Assembly (NCBI GenBank): GCA_014526335.1
Contig: JACTAT010000168.1
Span: forward strand, 291,386 to 355,385
Direction: 5' to 3'
Length of the DNA stretch: 64,000 nucleotides
Source of the DNA: Chrysaora quinquecirrha
Lineage: Eukaryota > Cnidaria > Scyphozoa > Semaeostomeae > Pelagiidae
Made by a program: the position numbers and the translations under genes. The notes below the pieces were generated by a model that was given only the letters and a program-made list of their open reading frames with translations, was not told where the DNA came from and ran no database searches. Positions 45,228-55,892 of this stretch are shown in pieces; position 1 is the first letter of the stretch, and the number at the start of each line of letters is the position of its first letter.

Positions 45228-45935
45228 CTAATTATGTAAATATAGATACTGACCATGAAGCCAGAATGCTGTATTATGATTCTTATAAGAAGATGTACCG
45301 CTGTCCTGTCTTGAGACCTGTTCTTGAAATGGACTGCAGCTGCCATACACTTTGAGGAAGCCATTTGGTTTCATTTTGTTTCTCGTTCTCTGCGTCCACC
45401 ATTTTTGCTTCATTTATCTCAAAGGATGAGATGCGCTCTTTATTTCCTGGAGAACTGGAGCTTTTTCTTCAAGCTCATTTGTAAGACTCTTCCAGGAGAA
45501 ATCCAGTATATCTTCTTTACTTGTCTTTCTCAGAATACTTGGCTTTTTTGTTGAACACACAAAACAACAAAGCTTGTTTATTTCCCTCTTTATAACTTCA
45601 ACAATGCCTCTTCTAAAACCGGGGTTTTTCCATGCAGCAAAAGCGATTTGCTTGTAGGTCCCCTTTATCAGAGATTTGCCCAGTGGAATCAGATCACTTC
45701 CTAGCACTCTCATCTTTATTCCTGATGCCCAGTCAACGGGTATGACAATGGAACGTTCAACTTTGCTTCTGCATTTCTCATGAACATCAGATGGGAAATG
45801 ATTTTTCACCCTTGAACATTTGGTGGCATGATGGGGTGTTAAAGAACTTATTGGTGAGCATGGGCCTATCACTTCTTCTGCCGGCATTGGGACTGGAATA
45901 TTGTATGATGATGATGTTGCTTCATTTTCCGCCAA
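45228..45935 (-). pseudogene. Fragment of a repeat-borne cnidarian gene family (DUF6589-type N-terminal region, tentative)
   Basis: A 173-codon frame from 45935 ends with SILRKTSKEDILDFSWKSL and NELEEKAPVLQEIKSASHPL, a phrase I know from large unnamed cnidarian proteins whose downstream part carries DUF6589. Upstream is IPLGKSLIKGTYKQIAFAAW and the CCF.CSTKK segment. After a stop at 45414 a shifted continuation (QKWWTQRTRNKMKPNG) runs to 45228, and then homology ends, so only the N-terminal part remains. No catalytic motif is visible. Members are multicopy and perhaps transposon-associated. Family naming is from memory and uncertain. Confidence 0.45.
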
Positions 45936-46293
45936 AAGTAATGTTCTCCTTGTTTTCGAAGGTAGTTCTGAGCTGGTAGGTTCTAGTAACCCAACAACGC
46001 CAACTGCACTTCCAATTTTGCTGTATTTTGACCCAATTTTTTATTCACTTTGGCTAGGCCTTCTTTCAATTTCATCCTTTTTTCAACAAATCAACGCAAT
46101 TTCTGCATATAAACTTCGAAAATGGAATGTAAAACCGAAAATCAAGATCCAAAATTCCTTTTTTCAGGATTAAACACACCGGATCCCTCCACTAGATTTC
46201 GGTCAACCTTCAAAATAGTTTCTTTGAAGCAGAAGTGCATTTCGCGCCATCCAAAATTTTTAATAAATTCTTCCTGTTTGCGGAGACAACTTA

Positions 46294-47100
46294 TTGCGCA
46301 ACTTTGAGCTCCTCTTTGGGAGAGAGAATCTTATCTCAAAACACAAAATGGATGCTAATTTGCAGACTTTACAAGTTCCTCATAGAGGCTCCTTCGCAAG
46401 GGACACTAATGTCTTCACGCAGGCTACCATTGAAATTGTAAATCAATGCAATGCATTGCTGCAAAGAAATGTTGTTGCTATAAGACTGAACCACAAGAAT
46501 CTTCCAAAATCTTTAAATGGTCCTGAAAGTAGTGTTTCATCCAAAACAATGGTGTCAATTTGCTTATTAGACTTGGGTCTCAGGCAACTAAACATCAATA
46601 TTTCTCGATTTGGATACAATTCAATCAATTTGTTAAGCTTGGATATAGAGCACCTACACTCTTTCAAACATTGCGCACAGATGATTCTGAAATACGCGAG
46701 ATCATTCTCCACTAGCTTCAAAGAAAGCATCAAGTCTCTGGCAAATTGGAGTGCATTTTATTATACAAGTGATGTCTGACGTTGGTATCCTCCTCCAGAA
46801 AATTCCTTGATATTAAGGGATTTGATATTTCCCAAGCCAACATCTGCAAATATTTTGAATGATGAAAAAGTATTGATGAGGGAATGGGCCTCAGTGAATG
46901 GCACAGTGGTTAGGTAGAGAAGTGGACGCCAAGAGATACTTATGGCAAAAGCAGTTACTTTGCCAGAAGGAGGCTTCAATACAGACCTTACAGTGACTGG
47001 TAATCTGGCATGTCATCAGAAACACAGTTTAAACGATGCAGCTGATGATGTGCTTGCTGAACTTAGAGGGCAACAGGACAATGAGTGAAATTGACCCTGA
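46294..47100 (+). pseudogene. Fragment of a second repeat-borne gene family, function unknown
   Basis: A plus-strand frame from 46294 (MRNFELLFGRENLI) continues past in-frame stops at about 46780 and 46915. It contains NLQTLQVPHRGSFARDTNVF, HSFKHCAQMILKYARSFSTS, LANWSAFYYTSDV, WYPPPENSLILRDL, LMREWASVNGTVVR and LPEGGFNTDL. I recall similar WYPVPE...LREWAxxHGxxVRQRTVRQET...AGTLP proteins in cnidarian genomes, but have no function for them. At least two nonsense changes make it a pseudogene. A small acidic frame follows at 47036-47233. Confidence 0.4.
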
Positions 47101-47857
47101 GGAAATTTTCCAGTTTGATGAATTAGAGATTGAGGATGATATTGGAGAAATTGATAGTGAGAGCGAGGAATGGCAAGTTAGGGAAGTTGAGAGTGAAACT
47201 AATTTTCTTTTAGGTTGTAGCTCAAGATGTTAGGTTCAACAGCAATCTTCGTTACATGCATTTCTAAAAATCTTCTCATCAGTTAATTTTTTCTCAATTT
47301 ATCTGATTTTTCAGTAAATACGATAATATGTTTGCCATGTGATGAAAAAAGTCTATCAAAAGGATTTATTGCTTCGCAGTAACCCCCCTCCTCCTCTTCC
47401 CATTCCAAAAAATTGTCATTTTCTTTTGCATGAAATAGGTTTTGTTAAACTGGGTGATGAGTGAATTTGCGATTTTTTTGGTGTGAAAACGTGAATTTAC
47501 AGGGCTCATGGGGGGCCACTATGCAAGTTAATTTGTATATATACCGAAACACTTTATCGCCATTAACTGTAAATTTATTAAATTATATTAGAACACATAC
47601 CGAAATGGAAACAATGAAAGTCACAAAAGTAATGGTCCTTCTATTGTGTATGAGAGCATAAACCAAACAATTCATAACAATGGAATTAATAACAGCAATA
47701 GAAACCATTGGAAAGCAAGAACTACACGAAGACGAAGACCAATGAGATCAAGCATGTTAATTGCTGCAAGCTAAGATCGCCCCACAGCTTGTGAATAAGT
47801 AAACAACTCTAATTCTGTGAAGCCTCAAGTGCTAACGAAGGGCATAACACGGATGAA

Positions 47858-48631
47858 GTGTCACCTGCAGAAGCCTCACAAATCTCTAAAGTCGCAACTA
47901 CCAGTTCAGTAAAGGAAAAATGGAATGAAATTATTTCAAAGGCAAATTCATCGGCTTCTGCTGTCAGCAATAATTCATCCTGTGTGAGTGATAAATTTTA
48001 TGAGTCACCGTTACCCTCACCAAGTGGCATAGCTAACCGAAGTCAAGAAAAGAATGCAAATTTGGCTGCAAAGTAACCATCCAGGAACAACAACAATAAA
48101 CGTGCTGCTGTAATAATTGGTGATTCCCTGGTTAAAAACATCCAAGCCTGGGAACTAAAAGAAAAATGTGGAAATAGTGGAAATGTGTATGTCAAATGCT
48201 TCAGTGGTGCCACAATCAAAGATATGTGCAGTTACACCCAGCCTACCATAGAAAGAAAACCAAATTTTGTTATTCTTCATGCTGACACAAACGACCTCTC
48301 ATTAAATATTAACAATGAGCAAAAATCTGAACTTCAGATTGCTAATGAAATAATTAAATTAGTCAACTCGATCAAAGTAAATGATATTGAAGTTGCTATC
48401 TCTGGCTTGATACCTCATGGTGACAGGTTTGAAACAAAACGAAAGAGGGTGAACTTTTTACTTTGTGATATATGCAGAGACAATGGTTATACTTTCTTAG
48501 AACACAGTAACATCGATGCAAATAAACATCTTATCTCTAGTAAGGTCCATCTTAACAAGATAGGTGATTTCATTTTTCAGAACAACCTACTTTGTGCTTT
48601 AAATTTTTTTTTACGTAAATGGCCCTTTTGA
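47858..48631 (+). pseudogene. LINE ORF1 with SGNH/GDSL-esterase domain
   Basis: The first piece (47858-48076) is serine-rich and ends at a stop; the same reading direction continues to 48631. The esterase domain starts near 48105 with AAVIIGDSLVKNIQAWELK, where GDS is the block I nucleophile motif of SGNH hydrolases. FSGATIKDMCSYTQP follows, then FVILHADTNDLSLN (block III, usually GTND, here DTND) and SSKVHLNKIGD (block V His). Esterase-type ORF1 proteins are established in CR1 and related LINEs, where they may help membrane or RNA handling. The altered block III and the stop make activity doubtful. Confidence 0.8.
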
Positions 48632-48730
48632 TTATAATAATCATAAAGAGGATGCAGGTCCCTTCCCTGTCGGCCCAGTCACACAGCCTTTCTGACAATG
48701 TCAATTCATCTTTTGTACATAGAAAGGGAA

Positions 48731-49297
48731 TGAAGATAGCATCTTTGAATGTAAATAGCCTCTTGCTTCATATTGACTAGGTCCCTACTCTTATAAAGGA
48801 TCTTGGGATACATATTTTGGCCATTAACGAAACAAAACTTGATGATAACATTGATGACGACCTGGTCAGCATTGATGGCTATTCCATTAGAAGATGTTAT
48901 GGAAACTGTATTGGTGGTGGAGTTGCTTTATATATTAATGATAGTATTGTTGATAAATGCTCTATTCACGAAGACCTGCCAGAATCATCCTTACAGGCTT
49001 TATGCTTGTAAGTCAAACCTATTTAGGCTGCCCCTTTTCTTGTTTTTGCTGGTTATCGTCCCCCTAATGAATCCGTTGAGATTTTTCATCAACTAGAACT
49101 GAGCATAAAAGCTCTAGATTGAGAGAACAAGAAACTTATTATCTTTGGGGATACTAATTATGATATCTTGCCTAACTACCTTGACGGGGATAGCCTTAAT
49201 AAAGATCTACCTACCCATTTGATGCGTATTCTGGAACTTTATGATCTGTTTGGTTTTCAGCAGTTGATCAATACAGTGACTAGGGAGACGTTGAATT
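48731..49297 (+). pseudogene. LINE ORF2 endonuclease, first part
   Basis: Begins MKIASLNVNSLLLHID, then (after an in-frame TAG at ~48778) ILAINETKLDDNIDDD with the catalytic Glu, GYSIRRCYGNCIGGGVALYI and IIFGDTNYDILPN (usual GDFN, here GDTN). It is cut at ETLNS (49297) by a transposon that lies between two copies of CGTTGAATT. The next residues (STTLIDHIATTNKSN) follow after the insertion at 51301. Several stops are independent of the insertion. Confidence 0.8.
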
Positions 49298-51300
49298 CAG
49301 GGGGGGTATGAAGCGGGTTGAAGCATGTGCAGTGGAGCGAGCGAAAAAGAGGCTATTCGGCTGCAGTTTTATTTTGCTGTGCTGGCGGAAGGATCTACTG
49401 GCCTAATTGCTATGTCACAATCTCGAGAATTCTCTGCAATCGCAAGAGACATATTAAATTTGTGGAGTATTTTTTACCTTTAAATGGATTTTACACCTGT
49501 TAACTGAATATCTCAAAGTTACCCAGGTTTTTTTAAAACATTTTGAATAATTGGTTAGTACAGCGTTATGGTCAAGCTGGATGGTTTGGATGTTGGACTG
49601 CCTGAAAACTAGTGGAAATTGGATTATTTTGAAGAAAAAAACGGATAAATCGTTAACATTTTATTGTAAAGCTCGACCGTTTGATTGTCCCATCTGCTAA
49701 GTTTATGATGAATTCATTCAGTGTTGTATGTCTGTACAAAGACATGAGACTGAGTGACTGCACTCATTTATTTTTCATAAGAAACTATGCTCTGAACCAT
49801 ATAGTAGGGTTTCTTAACTTTGAGCACAATTTGTACTGGTACCTATAGTAAAAGTTTCTTGCAAAGTTTCTTAACTTAAAAATAAAAAATTCTAAAATTT
49901 CCTGAAATAAGTGTTTAATGTGAAGTATCTTGTTCTAGCGGTCAAAATATGGACATTTTCCAGAATCGAATTTTAAGTATGATGTTTATGGGAATAATTT
50001 TTATGTAAACATTACACAAGTAAAATAGAATGCCCAATTTAGACACAAAAATAGTTTCTTGTTTTTTTTTTACTTCTTATTTTAAGAAAACGCACATTTA
50101 GTTTCTTATGATTGGTTTCTTGTAAAAAAAATGGTTTATGAAGGTCTGCTGTTCCTCTGTTTATCTCAAAGCCTTGGTGCAATGACTTTTTGAGCCCTTG
50201 CTTACAAAAGCTTATACTTTGCAAAAGTAAGTGATTGTTAGATTCCTCATGCATGAAAGTAGCCAACTCTCTTTTTAGAGCAACATGTCCAATAACACAA
50301 GTTTCCAGGTGGTTAACTTTAGAGGAACCTTGCTGTTTTGCATATTGTATTCAACTCAAATGCACTTTTGTGTAGCTTCTTTCTGCACTAAAACCTCATC
50401 CTTCAAACTTATGGCCTGGTGAGTTTCCAGTTTCCAGTTGGTCATTGAGAGGAACCTGTTCTGCTTGAGACTAGACTGCATCAAAACAGCCTCGGTGCAA
50501 TGCCTGCAAAATTTTGCTGCATCACAGTATAAGGCCATTGTATTTCACCAGGAGATTGCCATGAGACCCTAAAATTTTTGTAAATACAAATAAATCAGTA
50601 CGTATATCAATACCACACTCATGTAATGATAAAAAACTCGTATCATTGCATCAAAACAGATTGTTTGAGGAAAGAAACAAAAGAATCCTATCAACATCTA
50701 TTTATTTTCAAACAAAAAGCTGTTGTAGAATATAAAAAATATTTCTTTTTGCCTGAAAGGTAGTGCCAGATGATACAAAGTGTAAAAAATAACATGGAGA
50801 TATAAACTCCATGAAGTTTTAACCACCAAGAAGGAACGGGTGATTAAAAATGGCGCGCTAAATGCCGCGAAACAACTTTTCTTCAGAAGGCTGTTTCGAC
50901 TGTTAACCGTGGGGGCCTTTGGGGACCATAGAAAGATTCTAAAAGATCGATGTCTGTTTAGCCTTTTTTGACTTTAAACAGAATTTGATCCCCAAAATTA
51001 AAGTAATACGCTGTCTTCCAATTTAGAGATTTTAACAACAGTCAAAAATAGGCCTAAAAGCGGGAAGATAAAACTTCACTTTCTCGCAAAAAGAGAATAG
51101 TAAAAAATAAACCAATGCAATATAATGTTGGAAGAAGGTAACAAGAATTTAAAAAAGTCATCGGAGGGAATATTTTTGGAAAAATTGAAAAAAAACTTAC
51201 CTTGTGAAAAGGCATCGGGAATTCAGCGAAATTCGGCCATGACCTTCTTCAAAAAAGGCAGTAAAGTACGCATGCGCTTCCCCGCTTTGCACCCCCCCTG
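49298..51300. mobile_element. 2.0-kb MULE-like non-autonomous element with 9-bp target duplication
   Basis: The host LINE is interrupted between two exact CGTTGAATT copies (49289-49297 and 51301-51309), a 9-bp duplication typical of MULEs. The ends are inverted: CAGGGGGGGTATGAAGCGGG on the left, and the complement of CAGGGGGGGTGCAAAGCGGG on the right, continuing as (GA)AGC.CATGYG. No transposase is visible in the 2 kb; short minus-strand frames (50039-50266, 50356-50538) have no motif. A GTTTCTTAACTT phrase recurs near 49810 and 49866. It would need a transposase supplied in trans. Confidence 0.85.
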
Positions 51301-52720
51301 CGTTGAATTCTACCACCTTAATTGATCACATTGCCACAACCAACAAGTCAAACATAGTAACATCTGGGGTTCATGAAACAAGCTTTAGTGACCATGGTGT
51401 ACTGTGTCAAAAAATCGGTGGGGCTTCAAAAAAACAGCATAAAAATAGAACTACTAGGCAACTAAAACATTTTAATCCAGCTGAGTTTATAAACGATTTA
51501 CTTCTTGTTGACCAGAAGGGCATTGCCCTGAATGGTGATGATATTAGCGTCATCGTTGAGCAATAGATCCAAATGTTTTCACTGATACTTGATAAACATG
51601 CTCTTGTCCGTAATAGGCATGTTTCTGAAAATTTCAGTCCCTGGTTGACTAAAGAGTAAAAACAACTGTCTGTTACAAGAGATTGATTGAAAAAACAAGC
51701 TGTGCGTTCTAGATCCAATATTCTGGTGCATTCTAGATCCAATATTCTGATGGAAGCTTATAGGCAGACTCGTAGCAAAGCCAATAAGTTAAATACTTAA
51801 TTAAAGCGAGAGTTCTTCACAAATAAAATTGCCTTGCAAAATGGTGACCTAAATGGAACAGGGAAGACTATCAATATGGTTCATTACAAGAAATCGAAAA
51901 CCACTCAAATTGCTGCACTTGAAGTTGAAGGGAGTCAAATCTGTCATAATAAGCGTATCGCTGAATCAATGAATACATTTTTCTGTAGTATTGGCAATAC
52001 CCTAAGGGGCAATATACCTGTAACCCCCAGTCCACTTTTGGAGAGCGAATACTCTGTAAACCCTTGAAATCTAAGTTTTAAATTTGAAGTCATCAATGTG
52101 CCTCAGGTAGAGAAAATTTCGGGAAATTCAAAACATCTAGAGGGTATGGTTCTGAAGGTATTGCTAACCATTTTTTAAACATAGGCTTTCTCGTTATTGC
52201 TGAGTCACTTTGTGACATGTTCAATCTTTTGATCACAACTGGGGTTTTTCCAGGTGGTTGGAAAATTGCTAGAGTTGCCACTATTTTCAAGAGTGGTAAA
52301 TCTAATGATTGATCTAATTATAGACCTATTTCTTTACTTCCGTTTTCTGTCCAGGGCTTTTGAAAAGTTGGTTTACAATCAGCTTTATGACTACCTTGAC
52401 AGAAACAAACTTCTCTATTCCAAACAGTCTGGGTTTAGATCATTGCACTCTGCCGTTACCTGTCTGCTTAACTGTACTAATGACTGGTATCTTAACATGG
52501 ATAGGGGTCGGTATAATGCATTGGTTTTCATATACCTTAAAAAAGCCTTTGACACTGTGGATCATGAAATCCTGCTTGAAAAACTGAAAAACTATGGTAT
52601 CGTTGGTCCCGAGAATACATGATTTGCCTCTGATCTAAGTAATAAAATGCAATTCTGCAATGTGAATAGTGTGTCCTCTGGGCTTGTCCTCTGGGCTAGA
52701 TGAACTGCACATACTTAGTA
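51301..52720 (+). pseudogene. LINE ORF2 endonuclease end and RT start, 3' truncated
   Basis: Resumes with STTLIDHIATTNKSN and SFSDHGVLCQKIG (the SDH block), continues through the linker (HFNPAEFINDLLL, HYKKSKTTQIAALEVE, MNTFFCSIGNTLRG) and enters the RT: AFEKLVYNQLYDYLDRNKLL, QSGFRSLHSAVTCLL and FIYLKKAFDTVDHEILLEKL near 52525. Block A normally reads F(I/V)DLKKAFD; here the first Asp is Tyr, removing a catalytic residue. Homology fades after ENT (52620) and SSGLVL. There are several stops and frame changes (51565, 51657, 52065, 52310). Confidence 0.8.
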
Positions 52721-52774
52721 TACTTACAAACCAACCTGAAATAAAAGTGAAAGAAAATGTGCCAACATACAAGA

Positions 52775-53395
52775 TACCATGAAGACAACAAATGTGTCAC
52801 GTGCTGCTTTTAATAAGGTCTGGAAAGAGCCTTTGGATGCGAATGTCAATGCAGTGGTGAAGAAGTGAAAAGTCGACAGACCTAGAAAAATGTCCATCGG
52901 AGATAGAGCAAGACTTTTGCGCTTCATGGAGACACTGCGAAATCAAGATGCAAATTGGACAGCAAGGCGACTGCTTGACAGAGCTGACTGAAACATGTAT
53001 TAAGAAGGACTGTTTCACGGTTCGTGAATGAAAATGAGTACAGTTACCTGCAAGCTTAAAAGAAAGGCCTTCTAAGCAGAAAAGATATGGAAGAGCAAAT
53101 GAAATTCACAATAAATGTTTTGAAAACCATGCCTGATGAATTGTGGATGAAGCAAATCTCATTTTATTTTGACGGAGCTGGTTTGTCTTTAGAACTAAAT
53201 CCAAAGGATAAAGCCCTGGCTGAAAGAGGTAGAATTTTGAGATAAACCAACTGCGGGGTTTTGCACCAATGGCATCAAAAGGCAGCATATGTGGAACAGA
53301 AGGTAGATATGTCAAGTTTATGGTATCGAGGGCATTTAGCACCAATCTAGCGTTTATCAAAGCGGCCACTAACACATCTAAGATCTCATATGTGA
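52775..53395 (+). pseudogene. Tc1/mariner-superfamily transposase relic
   Basis: Readable pieces: a helix-turn-helix region (DRPRKMSIGDRARLLRFMET, NQDANWTARRLLDRA) near 52880-52990. Then YLQAxKKGLLSRKDMEEQMK near 53050, followed by MPDELWMKQISFYFDGAGLS near 53130-53180, in which the D of FDG is the first catalytic acid of the DDE domain, and NPKDKALAERGR near 53195. After a frameshift near 53265 comes ASKGSICGTEGRYVKFMV. This order matches Tc1-like transposases of aquatic animals. The second and third catalytic acids are missing because the relic stops where the ACGCGTCCCC cluster begins. Confidence 0.7.
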
Positions 53396-53612
53396 CGCGT
53401 CCCCACGCGTCCCCTTCCGCGTCCCCATACACGTGTAAAGGATTTCTACGTTTAAGAACGCGTCCCCACGGGTCCCCTTTATTTTTATATAAATAATTTA
53501 TATATACTTTTTAAGAAAACTGAGGGGGACGCGTGGGGACGCGTTAATTCACAAACAGCTTTATTATCAATAGTATGGGGACGCGACGGGGATGCAATGG
53601 GGACGTGTTGAG
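53395..53612. repeat. ACGCGTCCCC motif cluster forming a 20-bp inverted repeat
   Basis: The 10-mer ACGCGTCCCC is tandem at 53395-53414, recurs near 53417 (CCGCGTCCCC), 53458 and 53468 (ACGGGTCCCC), then appears in the opposite orientation at 53525-53544 (GGGGACGCGTGGGGACGCGT), 53577 and 53600. The tandem pairs at 53395 and 53525 are exact reverse complements of each other. The motif contains the palindrome ACGCGT (an MluI-type/MCB-type site). Confidence 0.93.
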
Positions 53613-54400
53613 GACGGATTATGAGCGAATGGAGAATTGTCTTATCTAGAATTATTCACAGCTAAGGGTCCATGAAAACTTTAGGAAGGATGTTCATTTA
53701 GATAGTCAGTGAAGTCAGTTGCGATTTCCAGCAATATCAGCTCAGAAAAAGCAACGTTTATAGCGGGTGCTTCAATTTGGTCCTTGTCTGAAATCTGCTC
53801 TGAAAACTGGAAAATCCTCCACCTCGCATCCATCATGTCATATCAGAAAGTGCAACTTCTACCTGTGGTGCACACATTAAAGTACTCATTACCTACTTAA
53901 CTTGAATAAAACTATTCAACTTCTAATCCAATTGGCCATTCTGCAAAACTTCAACGCGTAAAACCACTTAGACATGGTAGCAGCAAAAGCCACTTGGAAC
54001 ATTAAAGATAGTTGAAATAGGTTGACTTTTAGGGAAGCGCAGCTTGAAGATAAATTGCAAAACAAGCAGGGCGACCAAAAACGTGAAATAGAACAATAAA
54101 AGACAGCTTCTTCAGCGACAGAGCAGCATAATCAATATCAGGTTCTTTTTATATCATGGCGGCAAATCCAAGTAAAAAAATATGAAATTAAATAAATGGC
54201 TAGGTTATTAAATAAAGAAAAAAAGACTTACAACATGTAAAAAACGGTTCGCTAATGTACACTAAGCATTATCAGGTGAAATTAGAGTTACAGTCATGGT
54301 TAATTTATACTAATCAATAAAAATGAATAACTAAAGATTGAAATAATTAAAGGCAAAGCAAGAGAATTTTAAAGCATCGTGACAAAATTAAAACAAAAAC
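53613..54400. other. Non-coding stretch, nothing recognised
   Basis: AT-rich, no supported gene; the 64-codon frame at 53709 shows no motif. Confidence 0.35.
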
Positions 54401-54404
54401 AAAG

Positions 54405-55060
54405 GAATACTCGAGGTTTGATTATTAAGGGACGGTTTATCACCTAAAATAAGAAGACTTTCAAAAATTAAGAGATCAAACTCATTAGGGGATTTCTTTC
54501 AAATAGAAAAATCACCAAGAGAAGCATTGTGTCCAGAAGAAAATTTATGTTCAAAAATAGCAGAGGAGCAGACTTTAACAGGATTACATGTTTTCCTATT
54601 CCCAAATGTTCATGGCAGCTAGTATCGAAATGTCAGGAAGTTTTCCCATAGTAACAAGCATTGTAGCTTGTGCACTTAAATTTGTAAACTACTGTACTAC
54701 ATGTGGGAGTAGGAATACGGTCGGTAAATGGAAAAAACGAAGAAATACGCCTAGAGGATTTAAAAATCAATCTAAGTTCAGTATAGGATCTGCAGACTTT
54801 GAAAACCCTGAAAGGGCAAGGAAAGAAAAATTGTTTGGAAGCGCCAAGTTTAGTAATTTTAGGTTGAAATTGTTTTTCAAGAAATTTATAAATGACAGAA
54901 TTAACAAAACCCAGTGGATAATTATTAAGAGCAACTATTTCTTAACACGAGACAACTCAGCATGAAAATTAGCATAGGAAGAACAGATACGAGGTGCTCT
55001 CATGACTAAAACAGAAAAAAGGTCAGATTTAAATTGACGAGGAACAAGACTAGCAAAGTC
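54405..55060 (-). pseudogene. Penelope-like element C-terminus with GIY-YIG-like domain
   Basis: The minus strand reads ICSSYANFHAELSRVKK near 54970, the RT-to-nuclease linker (NFLKNNFNLK), FPFTDRIPTPTCSTVVYKFK near 54680, then CTSYNACYYGKTSRHFDTSC and EHLGISKHVNPVK, a GIY-YIG-type nuclease pattern (VYKFKC...YYGKT.RH..T...EHL), and HNASLGDFSI followed by DLLIFESLLILGDKPSLNNQ near 54450. At least two stops break it. GIY-YIG nucleases nick target DNA in Penelope-like elements. The RT piece on the opposite strand begins right next to it at 55078. Confidence 0.7.
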
Positions 55061-55077
55061 AGAAAAAAGTCCAGTGA

Positions 55078-55340
55078 AGGTTAATATGATGATACTTTTT
55101 GCCTATTTGAATCTGAAGAACAGGTTCGTTTGTTCCATGATTATCTTAACAGTCAAAACCCCAGCACAAAGTTTACGGTTGATATTGAGGAACGGTGTGC
55201 CCTCTCTTTTCTTGATGTTGCTGTTTCACATGACGGCCTTGGTTTTCAAACTGGATTCTATAGAAAAAAGAAATTCACCAGACTTTTTTCTGACTTTGCT
55301 ATCAGCAAAAAAGGAAACCAAGAAGTTATCGATTCGTAAT
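55078..55340 (+). pseudogene. Penelope-like RT fragment starting at the catalytic box
   Basis: The readable frame begins exactly at YDDTFCLFESEEQV, where members have YxDDTF, and continues through RLFHDYLNSQNPSTKFTVDI, EERCALSFLDVAVSHDG and FQTGFYRKKKFTRLF. One catalytic-box residue (between Y and DD) is missing compared with family expectation. The upstream RT is absent; the adjacent sequence is instead the inverted nuclease end of a Penelope-like element, implying a head-to-head rearrangement at about 55060-55078. Confidence 0.75.
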
Positions 55341-55711
55341 TTTGGCTTCGAAATTCATGGTGCAGGTGAGGGTAAGATTTTCATTAACGAGATCTTGACA
55401 TATAAGCGCAAGATGTTGCTTTGTTCCGTCAGAGAAGTGAAAAAGGAGCTAGATTGTAAATATGTATGGACAAGCAAAGGTATAATCTTTTTACGCAAAT
55501 CAGATAAATCTCCTGCTAAACGTGTCAATAAACTACAGGACTTAGACAAATTATATGATTAGATCTAATAATAATAATATTTTAGAGATCAACAACTGCA
55601 AGAAATTTAGAAAAATTGTTCTAGATAATCATAAATCAATCTGCTGCGACATCTGCAACTCATGGTATCGTTTTCAATGCTCATGCATAGAAAATTCAGA
55701 TTTTTTAGACT
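55341..55711 (+). pseudogene. LINE ORF1 C-terminus / finger fragment
   Basis: The frame to 55562 reads KIFINEILTYKRKMLLCSVR, KKELDCKYVWTSKGIIFLRK and RVNKLQDLDKLYD, matching the C-terminal domain of LINE ORF1-type proteins (xINENLT...KYxWTRxGxIFxRK). After a stop a second piece has ICCDICNSWYRFQCSCIENS, a PHD-like half finger. Homology is cut where the truncated 5' LTR of the Gypsy element begins. Confidence 0.65.
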
Positions 55712-55765
55712 ATTGGCTTGAAACACAGGTCTATTTTCTGTGTCTCCTCTCAACTCAACACAACA
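55712..55765 (+). repeat. 5' LTR remnant (last 54 bp)
   Basis: Matches the end of the 3' LTR (59832-59885) with two or three differences (for example GGTCTATTTTCTGTGTC versus GGTCTGTTTTTTGTGTC) and ends in CAACACAACA. The upstream 150 bp of LTR are replaced by a LINE fragment, so promoter sequences are lost. Confidence 0.92.
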
Positions 55766-55783
55766 TGGTGATAGGAGTGTAAC
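55766..55783 (+). promoter_or_regulatory. Primer-binding site
   Basis: TGGTGATAGGAGTGTAAC immediately follows the LTR end. TGG complements the CCA end of a tRNA, and the rest would pair with its 3' acceptor and T-arm. I could not assign the tRNA. Confidence 0.75.
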
Positions 55784-55892
55784 GAGCCTCAAAGTCATTC
55801 TGGAGTTGAACTTGGAAAGCTACAGTTGGGGAAGAGCGGTTGTAAGACTACGGTCGAAGACTTAGAGGCGCCACATCTGTGAGCTATAAAAA

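Noticed and set aside
54588..54965. 125-codon plus-strand frame as a gene
   Set aside because: The opposite strand carries the Penelope-like GIY-YIG region, which explains the open frame as a shadow.
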